Source: Emydura subglobosa (lineage: Eukaryota; Chordata; Testudines; Chelidae). From it: a DNA stretch of 64,000 nt. Both the position numbers and the translations under genes were made by a program. The notes beneath the pieces are model-generated. The model did no database searches. It saw nothing but the letters and a program-made list of their open reading frames with translations, and was not told where the DNA came from. The DNA is taken from positions 23,891,003 through 23,955,002 of the forward strand of contig ML679954.1 in assembly GCA_007922225.1 (NCBI GenBank), in the 5' to 3' direction. Shown here piece after piece: positions 11,921-22,774 of the stretch (positions within the stretch are counted from its first letter, which is position 1; every line of letters begins with the position of its first letter).

Positions 11921-12480
11921 TTTGTTTTGCGTCATTTTAGCATTAACGTTTCCTTATGGTGCCATATTACTTGTGGAACAGGGTGGCTTGCTCTTGGGCT
12001 GGAAAGCCTGGGGTCAAGCCAACCATGATTACAGAATAAGCCCCACCTCAGGGCAGTCAGGGAGTTACCTATAAAGAGCAAAAGGTGGCTGCAGTAAGGG
12101 GCGGGAGGGGGTGGGGGGGGAGAAGTTCAGGAGATTGAAGTGAGACTACAAAGAGTGAGAGAAGCTCCGGCAGGGAAGACCATGAGACCAGGGGAATCAC
12201 TGGTTCAGGAGGGCTGGGAGGAGCCTGCTAAGGCAGAAGGATTCTGCTCATACCATGAAAGTTTGGGTGTACCCAGCCGAAGTGAAGACTATTGGGTTTA
12301 GTTTTGAACTTTAAATTAATAAATCTGTCCCTAAGGAGGGCTGTTGTGACGGGACTGGAAAACCTTGGGTGGAGTTTATTTGGGGCTCCAAGAAGGGAAG
12401 CTGAACTGAGGGGCTGTGTGCAGGGCTGCCCTGAGGCCACCGGGGGTGACGTGAGGAAGCCACTCACCCATAACAGGCTT
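11921..12480 (+). repeat. LTR-like direct repeat, copy A
   Basis: About 500 bp recur as a diverged direct copy at 12851-13325. Shared landmarks, in order, are: CTTGGGCTGGAAAGCC, AAGGTGGCTGCAGTAAGGGG, AAAGAGTGAGAGAAGCTCC, GAACTTTAAATTAAT followed by AATAAATC, and GGAAAACCTTGGGTGG. The AATAAA inside and the direct-repeat arrangement around a Gag-like segment suggest a degraded LTR. It lies inside the AT-rich MITE. Confidence 0.5.
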
Positions 12481-12524
12481 AGCAGGTTATGAGACCCCTT
12501 CCTGTTAAAGAGGGAAGTGATAAT

Positions 12525-12715
12525 GGCGCAGTGATGGAGAGCAAGATGGAGATATTGCAGTACTTGGTGTGACCAGAGCAGAACCAGGCTGTCCTTGTGC
12601 AACTTCTACAGGAACAGCAAAGACTGGAGGAGGTGCGGTGGGCAGCCCAACAGAATCAGCTGCAGTGACAAGAGGCCTACCGCTGTGGACAGAAGAGGTA
12701 TGCATTGAGCTGCTC
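12525..12715 (+). pseudogene. Gag-like N-terminal fragment, broken
   Basis: Between the two LTR-like copies, one frame with stops reads MESKMEILQYLV and later VQLLQEQQRLEEVRWAAQQN. This Gln/Glu-rich helical start is typical of Gag of LTR retrotransposons. In-frame stops and the lack of any downstream pol sequence show a heavily deleted relic. The assignment rests on composition and context only. Confidence 0.35.
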
Positions 12716-12850
12716 TTTCCAGTGGGAAACCAGAACATAGACAGTTTGTATGCCCCAAAGGGTTGCTTGATTCCGAGGGGGGGCCAGCTCATAAATAGAG
12801 GAATGCTGAAGGGTGGATTGGGTGGGGGGAGGGAAGAGACGTCCCGAAAC

Positions 12851-13325
12851 ACTTTGTTTTAAGTCACTTTAATATTAAATTGCCTTCCCTTAGGGTGGTG
12901 TATTGCCTTTGTAACATGGTGACTTGCCCTTAGGCTGGCAAGCCCAGGGCCAAGCCTACCCTGATTGCAGAATGAGCCCCACTTGAGGGGAATTGCTCCA
13001 TTTCCTATCAGGAGCAGAAGGTGGCTGCAGTAAGGGGGAAGCTCAGGAGGCTGTAGTGAGACTGCAAAGAGTGAGAGAAGCTCCTGCCAGGAAGACACTG
13101 AGACCAGGGGGAATTGTTCCATCTAGGAAAAGCTTGGAAAAACCTGAAGTTTGGAAGAATGACTTTTGGGTTTGGCTTTGAACTTTAAGTTAATTAATCA
13201 GATCTTAAGGAGGATTGTTGTGATTAGACTGAAAAACCCTATGTGGCATATATTTGGGGATCCAAGAAGGAAAACTAAGGTGAGGGCTGCATGTAGTAGG
13301 CGATGAGAGGTGGCCACTAGTCTAC
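12851..13325 (+). repeat. LTR-like direct repeat, copy B
   Basis: This is the diverged direct copy of 11921-12480, with the same landmark order: TTAGGCTGGCAAGCCC, AAGGTGGCTGCAGTAAGGGG, AAAGAGTGAGAGAAGCTCC, TTTGAACTTTAAGTTAAT and TTGGGGATCCAAGAAGG. The divergence between the copies suggests an old insertion, or separate insertions of one family. Confidence 0.5.
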
Positions 13326-13384
13326 AGCTTATGGGAGTTATATATCAGGAGCCGGATGCCCCCCATTCTCTCCGATGGCCAGGC

Positions 13385-13545
13385 TCCATGGCTGGACTAC
13401 ATCTCCTACAGTATATCCAGCATCATATAAATCCCATGATCCACCACACGGCTTAATCGAAGCGAAATCACTACACTGATTTATGGGAGATGTAGTCCTC
13501 CAGGAAGCCCAGCCCATGCGAGTGGAACTACACCTCTCATAAGGT
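13385..13545. repeat. Small palindromic repeat with ACTACATCTCC arms
   Basis: GGACTACATCTCCTA at 13394-13408 pairs with TGGGAGATGTAGTCC at 13484-13498, matching at 14 of 15 bases in inverted orientation. The arms flank about 75 bases. The motif is typical of a short high-copy sauropsid element; the family name is not known to me. Confidence 0.5.
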
Positions 13546-13559
13546 AATGTGTCACAATA

Positions 13560-13765
13560 GGAAAATGCAGTTTAATGTTTTGTTGAGCTGATTTGAAATG
13601 AAATGTTTCAGGACAGTTCAAAAAAAAGAAATGTTTAAATTGGTTGGAAAGGACCCCAAATTAAATATTTCATTTTGATTTTCTCGATGAAAAAACTGAA
13701 AACTTTGATTTTGCGCAAGAAATGCATTTTCACACTCAAAACTCCTGACCATCTCTAATTATAGT
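13560..13765. mobile_element. AT-rich MITE, right half (interrupted)
   Basis: The segment contains GATTTGAAATGAAATGTTTC and TTTTCTCGATGAAAAAACTG and ends CTGACCATCTCTAATTA. This matches the end of the relative at 15425-15580. It is the likely counterpart of 11725-11920. Confidence 0.45.
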
Positions 13766-15424
13766 TGTGAAAAGCTGCAGTGTGTACAGCGAAGAGCAGA
13801 GGCTCTGGAATCTATTTGCACAGTATGTAAGTAGCACAGAGACACCATAACCCTGCCATGTCAGTTCAGATGCTGGAGTAGTAGCTGTAGTGGAGCTGTG
13901 CTCACACATTCACCATTTTTACCCTGAAGTTTAGGAGAAAATTCAGCTTTTAGTGATAAGAACATCTCTCTGTAATAACAATAACAATTTGCTTTACAGC
14001 TCTATCAGAGGTAACTTCAAGATTTATATAATCTTTATATCTTCTGGAGTAGGAAACAAGACATACTTTTTACAATGGAGAGGTTAAAAAATGAAGCGCT
14101 CATTGAGAAATATACTGCAGATTTTATGCAATATTGCAAAGCAAAAACAAATAGAAGTGACAAATTAACTTTAGTAGAAACATCAGATGTCTGTAGGAAA
14201 GAAAAATGTCCTTGTTTCTGAACATGGTAACACTATGAATATGACAAATTATTCTGCATCTTGGCTTTTATACTTTAAAATGAATTCATAAATATTGTTT
14301 TAAACTGGTTACTTTGCTTATTGTATATTTTATTCTTTTATAACCTGATATTACACATTACTTGCACCTTAGAATCCAGATTGCACAGTTTAAAGATGAG
14401 TATTAGATTTATTTATGCATGAATATAGTGAACATCTGCCAAAATCTATCTGGTTATTTTAATTCTCTCTTTCAACAAAGCTGACCATCTGCTCTGTCAT
14501 CAACAATGATCTTGTTCTAAAAACTAAATCAAAAGATCAACTGTCGTATGCACCTTGTTCTCACTTAACATAACACAAACGAAACTTTAATGGCATCCAT
14601 CTGTAGCTATGATTGGTGACCAGAAACAGGTAAATACTCAGTCATTCTGACAGCTCCATCTACAGCTGCTAAATTTTGACTCAATTAAAATTTTTATCCT
14701 GCATTCAAGAAGAAAATGCATGAAGTATGGTGTAATGCCTAAAATAATTACTCCATATAATCACAATGCATAATCTCCGGAAACCTCTAAAATCCAAGGA
14801 CATAGAAATTAAAATGGACCGTAATATTTCCAGTTTAAAAACTCAAAACCCAGTGCCATCTTTTTGACCTTGTAACTCCTGTATATTTTGAATCATAATT
14901 ATAATAGAATTGTTATATCATTATATGAATTTAAAAGCAACTCAGTAATATAGTATAGTCAGTGTTGTTATGAAAACCTTAGATTTTGAATATCCTCACT
15001 TATTAATTTAAATGCTCAAAATTCGAAATAGCATGTTGTTGTAGTTGTTGTTTTGTTTTTCCTTTTTTTCTCCCTGAAAAGGGGAAGAATGAAAAATGCA
15101 CCCCAATTAGGCTTGAATTGTTTACAGGCTTTACTGGCTTCACCATACCTGCCTCATCTGCTATTAAAGTAGACAGAAAATGAAGCGCTCAGTAGGTTTC
15201 ACAAATAGAATTTTCAAACTCCTTGAACTGCAATGATTGGCCTAATCACTTTGGGTCAATTGAAACATTTTGTTTTAGTAATATAATAATTTCAAAATAT
15301 TTTTGTTTGATTTTAACTTCTTTGATTATATTTAAAAAAATTGAAAAGTTATTTCAAGCTAGAAAAACAATGTTTTGTTTAAAAAATGTGAAAACAAAAT
15401 GTTTCAACAATTTAAAAACTTCTT
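13766..15424. other. Intergenic, AT-rich, no gene recognised
   Basis: This is low-complexity AT-rich sequence with no motif-bearing ORF and no repeat that I can bound. Confidence 0.45.
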
Positions 15425-15580
15425 TAGCAAAATTTTTGAGTTGAGAAGTTTGTCAAAAATTGACCCTTGCCTGTGAAAAGCTTTGATTTTTGACGCATCT
15501 GCCTTCTTTTTTTTTTTTGATGACCCAAAGCTAAAAAAGATAAAAAAGGATGAGAATCCCAACCATCTCTACTTGTAGTT
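15425..15580. mobile_element. AT-rich MITE, relative of the 11.7/13.6-kb halves
   Basis: It contains TTGTCAAAAATTGACCC and a poly-T stretch and ends CCAACCATCTCTACTTGTAG. The same CCATCTCT terminus occurs at 13765 and 55900. Only weakly delimited. Confidence 0.4.
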
Positions 15581-15824
15581 ACCACAAAATAACAAGAACA
15601 AATTCTGGACCTGAAGGCAGGGAAGGATATAAACTTGGCAAACAAATAATTTCAGTTCAACTTCAACTCTGCTGGTGAAACAGTCAATGGAGTTGCATTC
15701 CATGATATTTGAGAATGCTCACCTTCTGCAGAAGGTGAAGAGAAACTCCTAGGGTTGGGTTCTCCGCTTGAGCAGCTTCAGAATAAAATTCATATTATAC
15801 ATTTAAGCAGCATAGGAAACTATA

Positions 15825-16376
15825 GGGTATGTCTACACTGATGGCGGCAAAGTCGCTGCCATCAGATCAATCTTTCTGGATTGATTGAGCGGTCAGTGAA
15901 GACCTGCTCAATCAATCAGGAAGTCGACCTAGTAAAACCACCTCCTCAAGTCGCGTAGTGCTGCGTCAATGGGAACACAATTCCCATCAGCGCAGTGCAG
16001 TGAAGACACCACGCAGAATGGAAGTACAGCAGTCGATGAGAGTTAGCAAGCTACTCTGCGTACTTGCGTGACCCCTGTTGACCACTGCCAAATGTCCAGG
16101 TAAGTATAGACCAGGCCTTACTCTGAATACACTTACCTGGTGATTCGGCAGCGGTCGACGGGAGTTATGCAAGTTATGCAAAGTAGCTTGTGTAACTCTC
16201 GTCAACTGCTGTGTTTCCCTTCTGCCCGGTGTCTTCACTGAACTGTGCCACTTGTGGGGGTGGTTTTACTGCGTCAGCTTCTGGATCAATTGAGCAGGTC
16301 TTCCCTGACTGCTCAATCGATCCAGAAAGATCGATCTGACAGCGGTGACTTTGCCACCATCAGTACAGACATAGCC
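15825..16376. mobile_element. Fold-back Harbinger-type MITE, 552 bp
   Basis: Almost the whole element is one imperfect palindrome. The left arm starts GGGTATGTCTACACTGATGG; the right arm, read in reverse complement, starts GGCTATGTCTGTACTGATGG. Pairing continues through CAAAGTC, ATCTTTCTGGAT, GAAGACCTGCTCAAT, AGTAAAACCACC, AGTGAAGACACC and GAGAGTTA to the apex near 16115. The left arm has about 40 extra bases (around 15957-15997). The GTCTACACTG terminus is shared with the 3.8-kb Harbinger element, which suggests mobilisation by the same transposase family. A clear 3-bp target duplication was not identified. Confidence 0.78.
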
Positions 16377-17497
16377 TCAGATTCCAGCTGTAGGCTCTGA
16401 ACTACCTCTATAAAGAGATGAATCTAAACACTGTATATGAACATCTCACACCTGGAGAAAGAACATACTTGGATCCAATTTTGGCACTCCCTAAAAATGT
16501 TGGAATATTTATATCCACTGTAGGGATATGTGGTTTAATTCTGGTCCCATTGAGGTCAAAGGCAAAATTTCATTGACTTCAAAGGTACCAGGATTTCACC
16601 CAGGAAGTTTGGATTTGGATCTGCAGACCTGGGATTTTAATTTTGGTCTCTAAATGTGGCCCAGCATAATAATTGAAATTTAACATACAATAAACTTTAG
16701 ACTACTTGTGTAAGTAAAGCATGTGCAGTATTGGTAAATTGTGGATACTTGTCACTTAGTGAAAGAGACAACTTTTCCATTATAAGAATATATCAGATTA
16801 ATTATAACTGTTAGTCTTGGCTTGGGACAAAGTGTATTTCTATGTTCTAGCAATAATAGTTGCAGCAAGAATTATGAGTCCATAAGTCTTTGTCAAAACA
16901 AAGTAGTGGCATTTTCAGGGACAATCTAAGTAGAAAAGCTTTGGAATAAGTTGACGTACTAGGTTATTGGTATTTAAAATTATCTTGTTGATCATGAGCC
17001 AGAATCGGACAATATAAGGACAATGCTACCAAATACGGATGTGCCAGGTTTTTCTTGGCAGGCTTTCAGGCTGTTTGAGGAAATAGTCATTAATCTTATT
17101 TAATCCTGCAGGTGTCATATGTATACCAAGAATTATTTTCATTGTATGCCTTCATGGCAGAAGGAAACAGGACATTTGGTCAGAGATCAGTGAGCAGTTC
17201 TTACCCGGTGTATTGTGCTACCCATATTTTCATCACTATTGAATGTGCTTTTGTTGTAAAGAGAAGTCATATAACAGTATACAATTAGGATAAAATATCC
17301 TGCTAAGGTGGAGTTTTGAATACATTTTTTCCTCTTTTGGAGTGTGTGCAAATTGTATGTAGGCAGCATAGTAATATAGCTGTAGAGATATCGACACATT
17401 AGGATAAATGGGTATTTATTTGTGTGATGAAAATCATGAAGATCTGTGATTGTATCCCTTAAGGAGTTATTTCTATTTAAGATAGAGTTACCTGGAG
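16377..17497. other. Intergenic, no gene recognised
   Basis: A short repeat-like block around 16540-16605 contains CATTGACTTCAAAGG, a common motif of small reptile MITEs. Nothing else is recognisable. Confidence 0.4.
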
Positions 17498-17778
17498 GAC
17501 TTTGTCTACATTAGACTATTTTCCATCAGGTCTCCCACCTTAGCATAAATGATGCAGCTCCATCAGTGACCACAGCAGTATATGTGTTTAGCGTAGACAT
17601 AACAGTAACCATGCTCTGCCTATTGAATTTTAGACTCTTGTCATCTGGACCTGCTTTAAACAGGGTTAGATTACAGGATGGTTAACATATTGGCAAGTAG
17701 TCCATGACAGCGCTATAACTGTTGCTATCACCAGTAGTGATGGAAAACGTTAAGAAATATGTCTAGTGCAGACTCGGT
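17498..17778. mobile_element. Harbinger-type MITE
   Basis: The left end ACTTTGTCTACATTAGACTA matches the reverse complement of the right end, which contains GTCTGCACTAGACATA. Both are followed inward by TTTTCCATCA. The length is about 281 bp and it is non-coding. An internal GCGTAGACATAACAG near 17592 repeats the terminal motif. Confidence 0.6.
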
Positions 17779-18044
17779 TTGAAGGTGGAAGGGAATGGAG
17801 CTTATGAGCACCACTTGTGTATGTGCTCGGTGCTACTTACTCCCATGAACTGAGGGATCTCTGCACCTCATACAGGATGAATCCTTAGATTTTCATGATA
17901 GCACTTTGTGTGTGTGACGGAGTGATTCGTAGAGCTACTATTGACTAGTCAATATTTTGTTAACTTCTCATTGTTCAATATATGTCACTGTACCTTATTT
18001 ACTGCACACTATTCAAACACTCCTCTGAAGACAGAATTATTAAT

Positions 18045-18200
18045 TTATTCATGGGCTTGTCTATGGTGCTCCTCACTACAGTATCTGAGTGATTCACAAA
18101 CACTAATGAAGTTATCTTTGCAACACCCCTGTGAGTGAATGGCGGTATTAGTCCCACTTTACACATGGGAGCTGAGGGACAGAGAAATTAAAGTTAAAAG
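18045..18200 (-). repeat. MIR/CORE-SINE fragment
   Basis: The order CAACACCCCTGTGAG, GGTATTAGTCCCACTTTACA, CATGGGAGCTGAGGGACAGAG matches the reverse complement of the MIR core and 3' region, recognised from memory of the MIR consensus pattern. It is diverged, as expected for an ancient SINE. Confidence 0.55.
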
Positions 18201-19534
18201 TGTCCAGTGATTTTGGGTACCCAATTTGAGATGCCTGGGACCTGTTGTCTTTTAATTGTCTTTTTAATTTTTTTCTTTTTTGCTTTTCACCTCTATGGGT
18301 CTGAGCCAAAACCACTGAAGTATAAAAGGGAGTCTCTCCGTTAACTTCAATGAGTTTTCAAGCTCATAATCATTTCATTTGTCTTTATCCTCTCAGCAGC
18401 TAATTCCCACTCAGCTCAAACTCATTTTCACTAGGCCTTACTCTGTTTCTTCTTCACTCTTTTGCTGGTTCACTTTAGTTAGCCTCTCAGCTTGAACACA
18501 CTGTAAAAAGGAGTCTTGATATTTAATAAATACTTGATGCAATTTTCACTTTACACCGAATGTCTTGTTTGAATATATCTCAAATGTTCAAATATATGAT
18601 ATTAGCATACTATATCTGAACTAACCACTTGCCTCTGCGTCAAAGTTGTCCAGGTAATGATAAAAAGTAATTTTGAAGGTTATATTAAGTATAATTGAAT
18701 GCATTCAGAGCACAACTGCAAATCTCTTGAAGCTATTATAAACCATGCAAAACTACTTCCTCTGTTACAGTTTGTTGAGCATATAAATGGAAATCAGAGA
18801 GCCTAAGCTATCTATTTCAATTCAGTTAGATATTCTGCAAGGCTTACACTTCTGTAACACACTGTGGAAACTCAAACTCTGTTAAATGTATACAGAATTC
18901 AATAGCACTTTTTCTCCTTCGAGTGCTTGCTCATGTCCATTCCCAGTTTAAGTGTGTGTGCATGCCACATGCACCGGTGCCAGAAAATGTTTTCCCCCAG
19001 TGGTACCCGTACAAGCTGCTCTAGCGCCCCCTGCAGCAGCACACATATGTGCCTGCATAGAGGTACCGCCGGCTCCCTGTTTCTCTCAGTTCCTTCACAA
19101 GTTTTCTTCGCTAAACCTAGTGGAGGATGCAAAAAGACTCGACTTGTTTGCTTGAAAATTGTATTCCATGACCAGCCTGCAGCTACGAGTGGGGAAACAA
19201 CAGGCGCTGCTTGGAAGATATCACTTTAATATCTGGCAGTTGCTGGAAAAGTGTGCGAACTCTTTTTCCCCTTCCTCCAAATAGGCGTTCGAGGCCATCT
19301 TAGAAGATGGGAGATCGGTTGCCAGGGCATCTCTGCAAGTGGCTTCTGATGCAGCAGACTCTGCAGGAAAATGGCCTTGGCAATATCTATGAGACAGGCT
19401 GTAATCCTCGTGTCTCCTGTCAGAAGTCCAACGATCTATTCAGGACCTCCCCTTCGATGGCATGGCCCTCTTTGCTGAGCAGACTGACCCCAGGCTGCAT
19501 GGCATGAAGGACTCAAGAGCTACACTGAGGTCCC

Positions 19535-20005
19535 TTGGTCTCTATACACCATTTTCTTCTAGGAGGCACTTCAAGCCCCAACATGAACAGCAGTCAGGGG
19601 ATCACACCTGAGGCTCTTATAAGAAGAAGAACAAAAGTTACAAAAGGCACCAGGGCTGCTCATCATCTGCCAGCCCTCATCCGGGCTCTAGCTGCCATGA
19701 TCAGGTTGGAAAGCAGGCCTTTTGAAGGTGCACCTGAGAGCGACCTACCAGTTCTACCCATAGATCCAACCCCCCCTTCTGTTTTCTTCTTATTTAGCCC
19801 ATTTTCTTCCAGCCTGGGCTACCATACCATCGGACCGATGGGTGCTCAGCATGGTGCCTATTGGTTATACCCTCCAATATGCCTCACTCCCACTTTCCCA
19901 CTGACTCTCCCCGTCCCTCTTCAGGGACCCCTCTCACAAGCAATTTCTCAAGCAGGAGGTGCGAATGCTCTTGCAGATGGGTGCAGTGGAAGAGGTTCAC
20001 AGTGA
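19535..20005 (+). pseudogene. DIRS Gag-like region
   Basis: A 156-codon open frame upstream of the RT occupies the Gag position of a DIRS element. It is proline- and serine-rich (PIDPTPPSVFF) and shows no zinc knuckle. Related out-of-frame segments begin near 19300. Identity is inferred from position, not motif. Confidence 0.4.
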
Positions 20006-20710
20006 CCTATGGGGTTGAGGTTTTTATTCCCGTTACTCCTTGAGTCCAAAGGCAAAGGGAGGGCTGAGGCCTATTCTGGATTTAAGGCGCCTCAACGAGC
20101 ACCTCAAAAAGCTGAAATTTCATATGGGCTCCCTAGCTACCATCATTCCTTCTCTGGATCCTGGCGATTGGTACGCTGCTCTCAATTTAAAAGACACCTA
20201 ATTTCACATTGCAATCTTCCCTGGTCACAGGAGGTTCCGGAGGTTTATGGTAGGAGACTGCCATTACCAGTTCACGGTGCTCCCTTTTGGCTTTTTGACT
20301 GTGCCAAGGGTCTTCATCAATTGCATGTCAGTGGTGGTGGCTTACCTCCGGAAGAGAGGAGTACAGGTGTATCCTACCTGAACGACTGGCTCATCAGGTG
20401 CAGGTCAAGATCTCAGGTTCAGGACAGAATCACAATTACCCGAAGCATTTGTCAGGCCCTAGGCCTCATAATAAATGAACACAAATCAACATTAGTCCCT
20501 GTGCAAAGGATAGAGTTTATCAGAGTAATGCTGGACTCATCCAGGGCCAGAGCATTCCTTCTTGAGGAAAGGTTCCTGGCAATGACAGATATTATAACCC
20601 GCATTTTGACTCACCCCCTCACAACAGCAAGGTATGCCTCAGCCTCCTGGGCCACATGGCAGCCTGTACCTACGTGGTCCCCTAGGCCAGACTACACCTC
20701 AGACCCCTAG
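19990..20710 (+). pseudogene. DIRS reverse transcriptase, broken
   Basis: In this family the enzyme copies element RNA into DNA. The sequence shows LRPILDLRRLNEHLKKLKF-like residues across a frame change (about 20055-20130), then the palm region and ALGLIINEHKSTLVPVQRIEF, a hallmark of vertebrate DIRS RT (about 20455-20520). The catalytic box reads YLNDWL at 20375-20392, with Asn replacing the first Asp of the usual YLDD. The open frame from 20009 to 20710 is in this phase only from about 20340 onward; earlier RT residues lie in other phases, so at least two frameshifts are present. The changed catalytic residue and the frameshifts show a dead copy. Confidence 0.72.
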
Positions 20711-20829
20711 AGATGTGATTGGCATCATAGTATTCTCCAGTCAGGCACCACCTAGACCGGATACTTACGGTCTCTCCAAAAATACTTACCTCCCTGGTAT
20801 GGTGGTCGAGTCCAGGTCACGTCCTCACG

Positions 20830-21213
20830 GGAATGCCCTACGAAGCATCTCAGCCATCGGTAACACTGATTTCCGATGCCTCGGACCTGGGATGGGGAAC
20901 TCACATTGGTTCTCTGAATACCCAAGGCACATGGGCCTCAGGGAAATGGCGGTTACACATCAATATCAAGGAGCTCAGGGTAATTCGTCTAGTCTGTGTA
21001 GATTTTCCTACCACATCTTTCCAACAAGGTGTTGCAGATACTCATGGCGTCCGTGTACTGTATCAACAGACAGGGTGGGGCCCTATGCAAGGAGGCCATG
21101 CGCTTCTGGGGGTTTTGCATCATTCACAACATTCACTCAATAGCAGTTCATCTCCCAGGGTTCAACAGCTCTTTGGCGGACCATCTCAGCAGGTCCTTCT
21201 GCTTTCACCATGA
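20830..21213 (+). pseudogene. DIRS RNase H domain, broken
   Basis: The domain begins TLISDASDLGWGTHIG (about 20860-20910), with the catalytic Asp of the SDAS motif, followed by GTWASGKWRLHINIKELRVIR (about 20925-20985). Downstream segments change frame (CCACATCTTTCC onward). In DIRS elements this domain removes RNA from the RNA-DNA hybrid. Confidence 0.65.
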
Positions 21214-21639
21214 GTGGTCCCTCCATCCGGAGGAAATGACTTGCATCTTCCAAAGGTGGGGCAACCCCCGAGTGGACTTCTTTGCCACCAGGGCCAACAG
21301 GAATTGCTGTCATTTCTGTTCCCATCAGGTGCTCAGTGCAGGCTCCATCACCAACGCTTTTCTCCTCTCCTGGTTGGGGAGCATCCTGTATGTCTTTCCA
21401 CTGATACCTCTGATCCCCAAGGTCCTCCTGAAAGTGAAAAGAGACAAGCCATGGGTCATCCTAGTAGCATCAGCATCAGCATGGCCCTGACAACATTTTA
21501 GAGCAGTGAGACCCAGGAATAGGACCCTGCCACTGCAACTGGACCTCCTGTCTCACGATCAAGGTTACCTGCTCCACCTGGAACTACATTTGGCGGGGAT
21601 GCTCCATGGCTGAGTCAGGAGGAGCAAGCAAGCCTGCCC

Positions 21640-22450
21640 AAGCCAAGTTCAGCACATGCTCTTGGAAAGCAGGAAGCAATTGACTAGATCGGTCTATGGG
21701 GCTAAGTGGAAGCGCTTTACCTGCTGGGCGACAGAGCATGGCATGTCCCCGATGGAGGCATCAATCCCAACAATTTTGGCGTATCTGCTCCATTTGAAAC
21801 AAGGGGGATTGGCCTTCTCATCCATCAACGTCTAGTGGACATATCTGCTTTCCACTCTTTGGTGGAAGGTAGAACAGTCTTTTCACATGGAATGACGGTC
21901 AGGTTCCTTAAAGGATTAGACAGGCTCTTCCTACCAATAAGGTAGCCTTCTCTTCAGTGGGACTTGAACTTGGTCCTCTCCAGACCACCTTTCAAACCCA
22001 CGGCCTTGTGCTCCCTCACATACCTGTCTTGGTGGCTATTATGTCCCCCAGGCAAGTTTCAGAAATCAGAGCATTAACATCAGAACCACCCTACACGGTG
22101 TTTTATAAGGACATGGTCCAACTACGCCCGCACCTGGCCTCTCATTTTCATCTTAAGCAGGACAGACGCCTACATTTTCTCGATGTGAGATGGACCCTGG
22201 CATTTTACATCGACAGAAACAAACCTTTTTGTCATTCAATGCAACTCTTTGTGGAAGTTGTGTACCGGATGAAGGGACTGCCAGTTTCCTTTCAGCATAT
22301 CTCAAAGTGGATCAGAGCCTGTATCCAAGCCTGTTATGAGTAGGCCAGAGTCACGCCTCTAGTGTCCTTGATGACCCACTCAACAAGAGCACAGGTTTCA
22401 TCTGTGGTCTTCCAAGCTCATATTCCTATCCAGGACATATGCATACCTTC
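21640..22450 (+). pseudogene. DIRS tyrosine recombinase, broken
   Basis: The recombinase would join the circular DNA copy to the genome in place of an integrase. The N-terminal core-binding part lies at about 21700-21945 (KWKRFTCWATEHGMSP in a mixed frame, then FHSLVEGRTVFSHGMTVRFLKGL). The catalytic part from about 21957 has the first Arg region in IMSPRQVSEIRAL (near 22050) and LDVRWTLAFYIDRNK (near 22170). An in-frame TAG follows at 22341. The conserved His-x-x-Arg box HSTR is still readable at 22377-22388, beyond that stop. Frameshifts occur at several points. Confidence 0.68.
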
Positions 22451-22764
22451 GCATCCCACTATGCCTTGACACAGTAAGCTCTAGATGATGCTGGCTTCGG
22501 TAGAGCAGTGCTTCAAGTGTCACATCTATGAACTCCTACCCACCACCGAAATCACTGCTGGTGAGTCACCTAAATTGGGAATGGACATGAGCAAGCACTC
22601 AAAGAAGAAAGAACGGTTACTTACTTTGTAACTTGTTCTTTGAGATGTGTTGCTCATGTCCATTCCTTCTCCTGAGTCGGAGTTCCAGCAAGAAGGAACT
22701 AAGAGGGAGGGGGAGCCGGTGGTGCCAATATGTGGGCGTATGTGCATGCCACTGCAGAGGGCTC

Positions 22765-22774
22765 NNNNNNNNNN
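22765..22774. other. Assembly gap (10 N)
   Basis: Ten undetermined bases lie at the right end of the DIRS element. The gap probably arose because the terminal repeats could not be resolved, so the true right end of the element is unknown. Confidence 0.95.

Larger units (their letters stand above)
18905..22764 (+). mobile_element. DIRS-type tyrosine-recombinase retroelement with inverted termini
   Basis: The plus strand carries, in order, decayed regions for a Gag-like protein (19300-20005), a DIRS-type reverse transcriptase (19990-20620), an RNase H (20830-21210) and a tyrosine recombinase (21640-22450). This order, with a recombinase in place of an integrase, defines DIRS elements. The left end (18907-18950) contains GAGTGCTTGCTCATGTCC, and the right region (22572-22615) carries its reverse complement. 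A second inverted pair joins about 19024-19095 to 22695-22764 (GCCCCCTGCAG against its complement, CCGGCTCCC, TTAGTTCCTTC). The right end runs into an assembly gap. Multiple stops and frameshifts make it inactive. Confidence 0.8.
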
